12,997 nucleotides of DNA from assembly GCA_019421385.1 (NCBI GenBank), contig JAHZFK010000048.1, forward strand, positions 3,208 to 16,204, given 5' to 3'. The notes beneath the pieces are model-generated. The model was not told where the DNA came from. It did not search any database and was given only the letters and a program-made list of their open reading frames with translations. This DNA comes from Clostridiales bacterium (GTDB taxonomy: Bacteria; Bacillota; Clostridia; Oscillospirales; Butyricicoccaceae). Shown here in pieces: positions 12,704-12,997 of this stretch; the first letter of the stretch is position 1, and the number at the start of each line of letters is the position of its first letter. The translations under genes were made by a program, and so were the position numbers.

Positions 12704-12997
12704 TCAGCTGGTTTCAGATATTACAGTAATAGTAATCGAGCTTTTTCTTTTTGCGTACTCTACCAGCTCCCGCGCATTACTGGCAGGGCGCCAGGTATAG
12801 GCAATGAGATAGTTTACATGATCCACAACATAGCGGTTTGCTCTTACGATTGCAGCCTTGCGCGGAACGCTCTCCATTCCAGACGGATAGAATGTTCCGT
12901 CAAATCCATCAGGTGTTGGGATGGGCCGCTCTGCCGGATGATATGACAATAGCAAAGTGAGCTTCACTTCTGGGTAGTAACGCTTTGCTTCTTTGAC
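12704..12997 (-). CDS. SLOG/DUF1273-like protein, C-terminal part
   Basis: The 3' end of a gene whose start lies beyond the right edge: 97 residues are visible and the frame is open to the last base. The visible part includes YYPEVKLTLLLSYHPAERP, GFDGTFYPSGMESVPRKAAI and VDHVNYLIAYTWRPASNARE, then LVEYAKRK and a short end. This matches the SLOG superfamily branch of DUF1273 (YpsA-type) proteins: the (W/R)PxSNAREL segment near the end is typical. SLOG proteins are Rossmann-like and thought to bind nucleotide-derived ligands; copies are frequent on Firmicutes conjugative and other mobile elements. An internal GTG at 12967 is not the true start because conserved sequence continues upstream. It is read in the same direction as the RM operon, from which a promoter and about 200 bp separate it. 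Confidence 0.75.
   Translation of the reverse strand, partial: VKEAKRYYPEVKLTLLLSYHPAERPIPTPDGFDGTFYPSGMESVPRKAAIVRANRYVVDHVNYLIAYTWRPASNARELVEYAKRKSSITITVISETS

Noticed and set aside
12600..12800. 66-codon plus-strand open frame
   Set aside because: Overlaps the SLOG-like gene in antisense, no ribosome site, no motif.
1..12997. tRNA genes, CRISPR arrays, complete insertion sequences
   Set aside because: No cloverleaf, no regularly spaced repeats and no transposase or integrase motif were seen on either strand.

Overview
The window looks like chromosome of a spore-forming Firmicute of the Clostridia, probably an Oscillospirales/Ruminococcaceae-type gut anaerobe. This is inferred from the YlmC/YmxH-type sporulation protein, the DivIVA-like coiled-coil protein, the two-subunit (class I) fumarase and the style of the XRE and excisionase-like regulators; no marker gene allows a species call.

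Positions 1-4430 are housekeeping genes, all on the minus strand and fairly GC-rich: rpsB (30S protein S2) with a near-consensus promoter, a DMT/EamA exporter, a YlmC/YmxH protein, a membrane-anchored polysaccharide deacetylase, a class I fumarate hydratase beta subunit without its alpha partner, and a DivIVA-like protein whose promoter faces away from the next block. A GC-rich hairpin followed by U7 overlaps the ribosome binding site of the deacetylase gene. Positions 4490-6865 are on the plus strand: a threonine ammonia-lyase with a C-terminal ACT-like domain, then a PilZ-domain protein (predicted c-di-GMP effector) ending at a perfect 15-bp hairpin terminator. The roughly 260-bp gap between these two genes holds a candidate structured leader.

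From about 6870 the sequence becomes visibly more AT-rich and looks like an accessory island. It starts with about 740 bp holding no intact gene (one decayed coding fragment), then an XRE regulator whose promoter sits inside nested inverted repeats. Next, read on the minus strand, comes a compact restriction-modification operon: a 59-aa excisionase-like HTH protein, a phospholipase-D-fold restriction endonuclease with a probable C-terminal B3-like DNA-binding domain (BfiI/NgoFVII type), a D12-class adenine methyltransferase and a beta-class N6/N4 methyltransferase. These genes lie 37, 2 and 4 bp apart. Their promoter is close to consensus and carries a 16-bp perfect palindrome across the -35/-10 spacer, an obvious candidate operator. 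The RM operon and the XRE gene converge on a shared two-way terminator.

The right edge is cut inside a SLOG/DUF1273-like gene, a type often seen on Firmicutes mobile elements. The most interesting unit is the RM operon: a metal-independent type of nuclease, two methyltransferases of different classes (as expected for an asymmetric target) and a small linked regulator with a candidate binding site.
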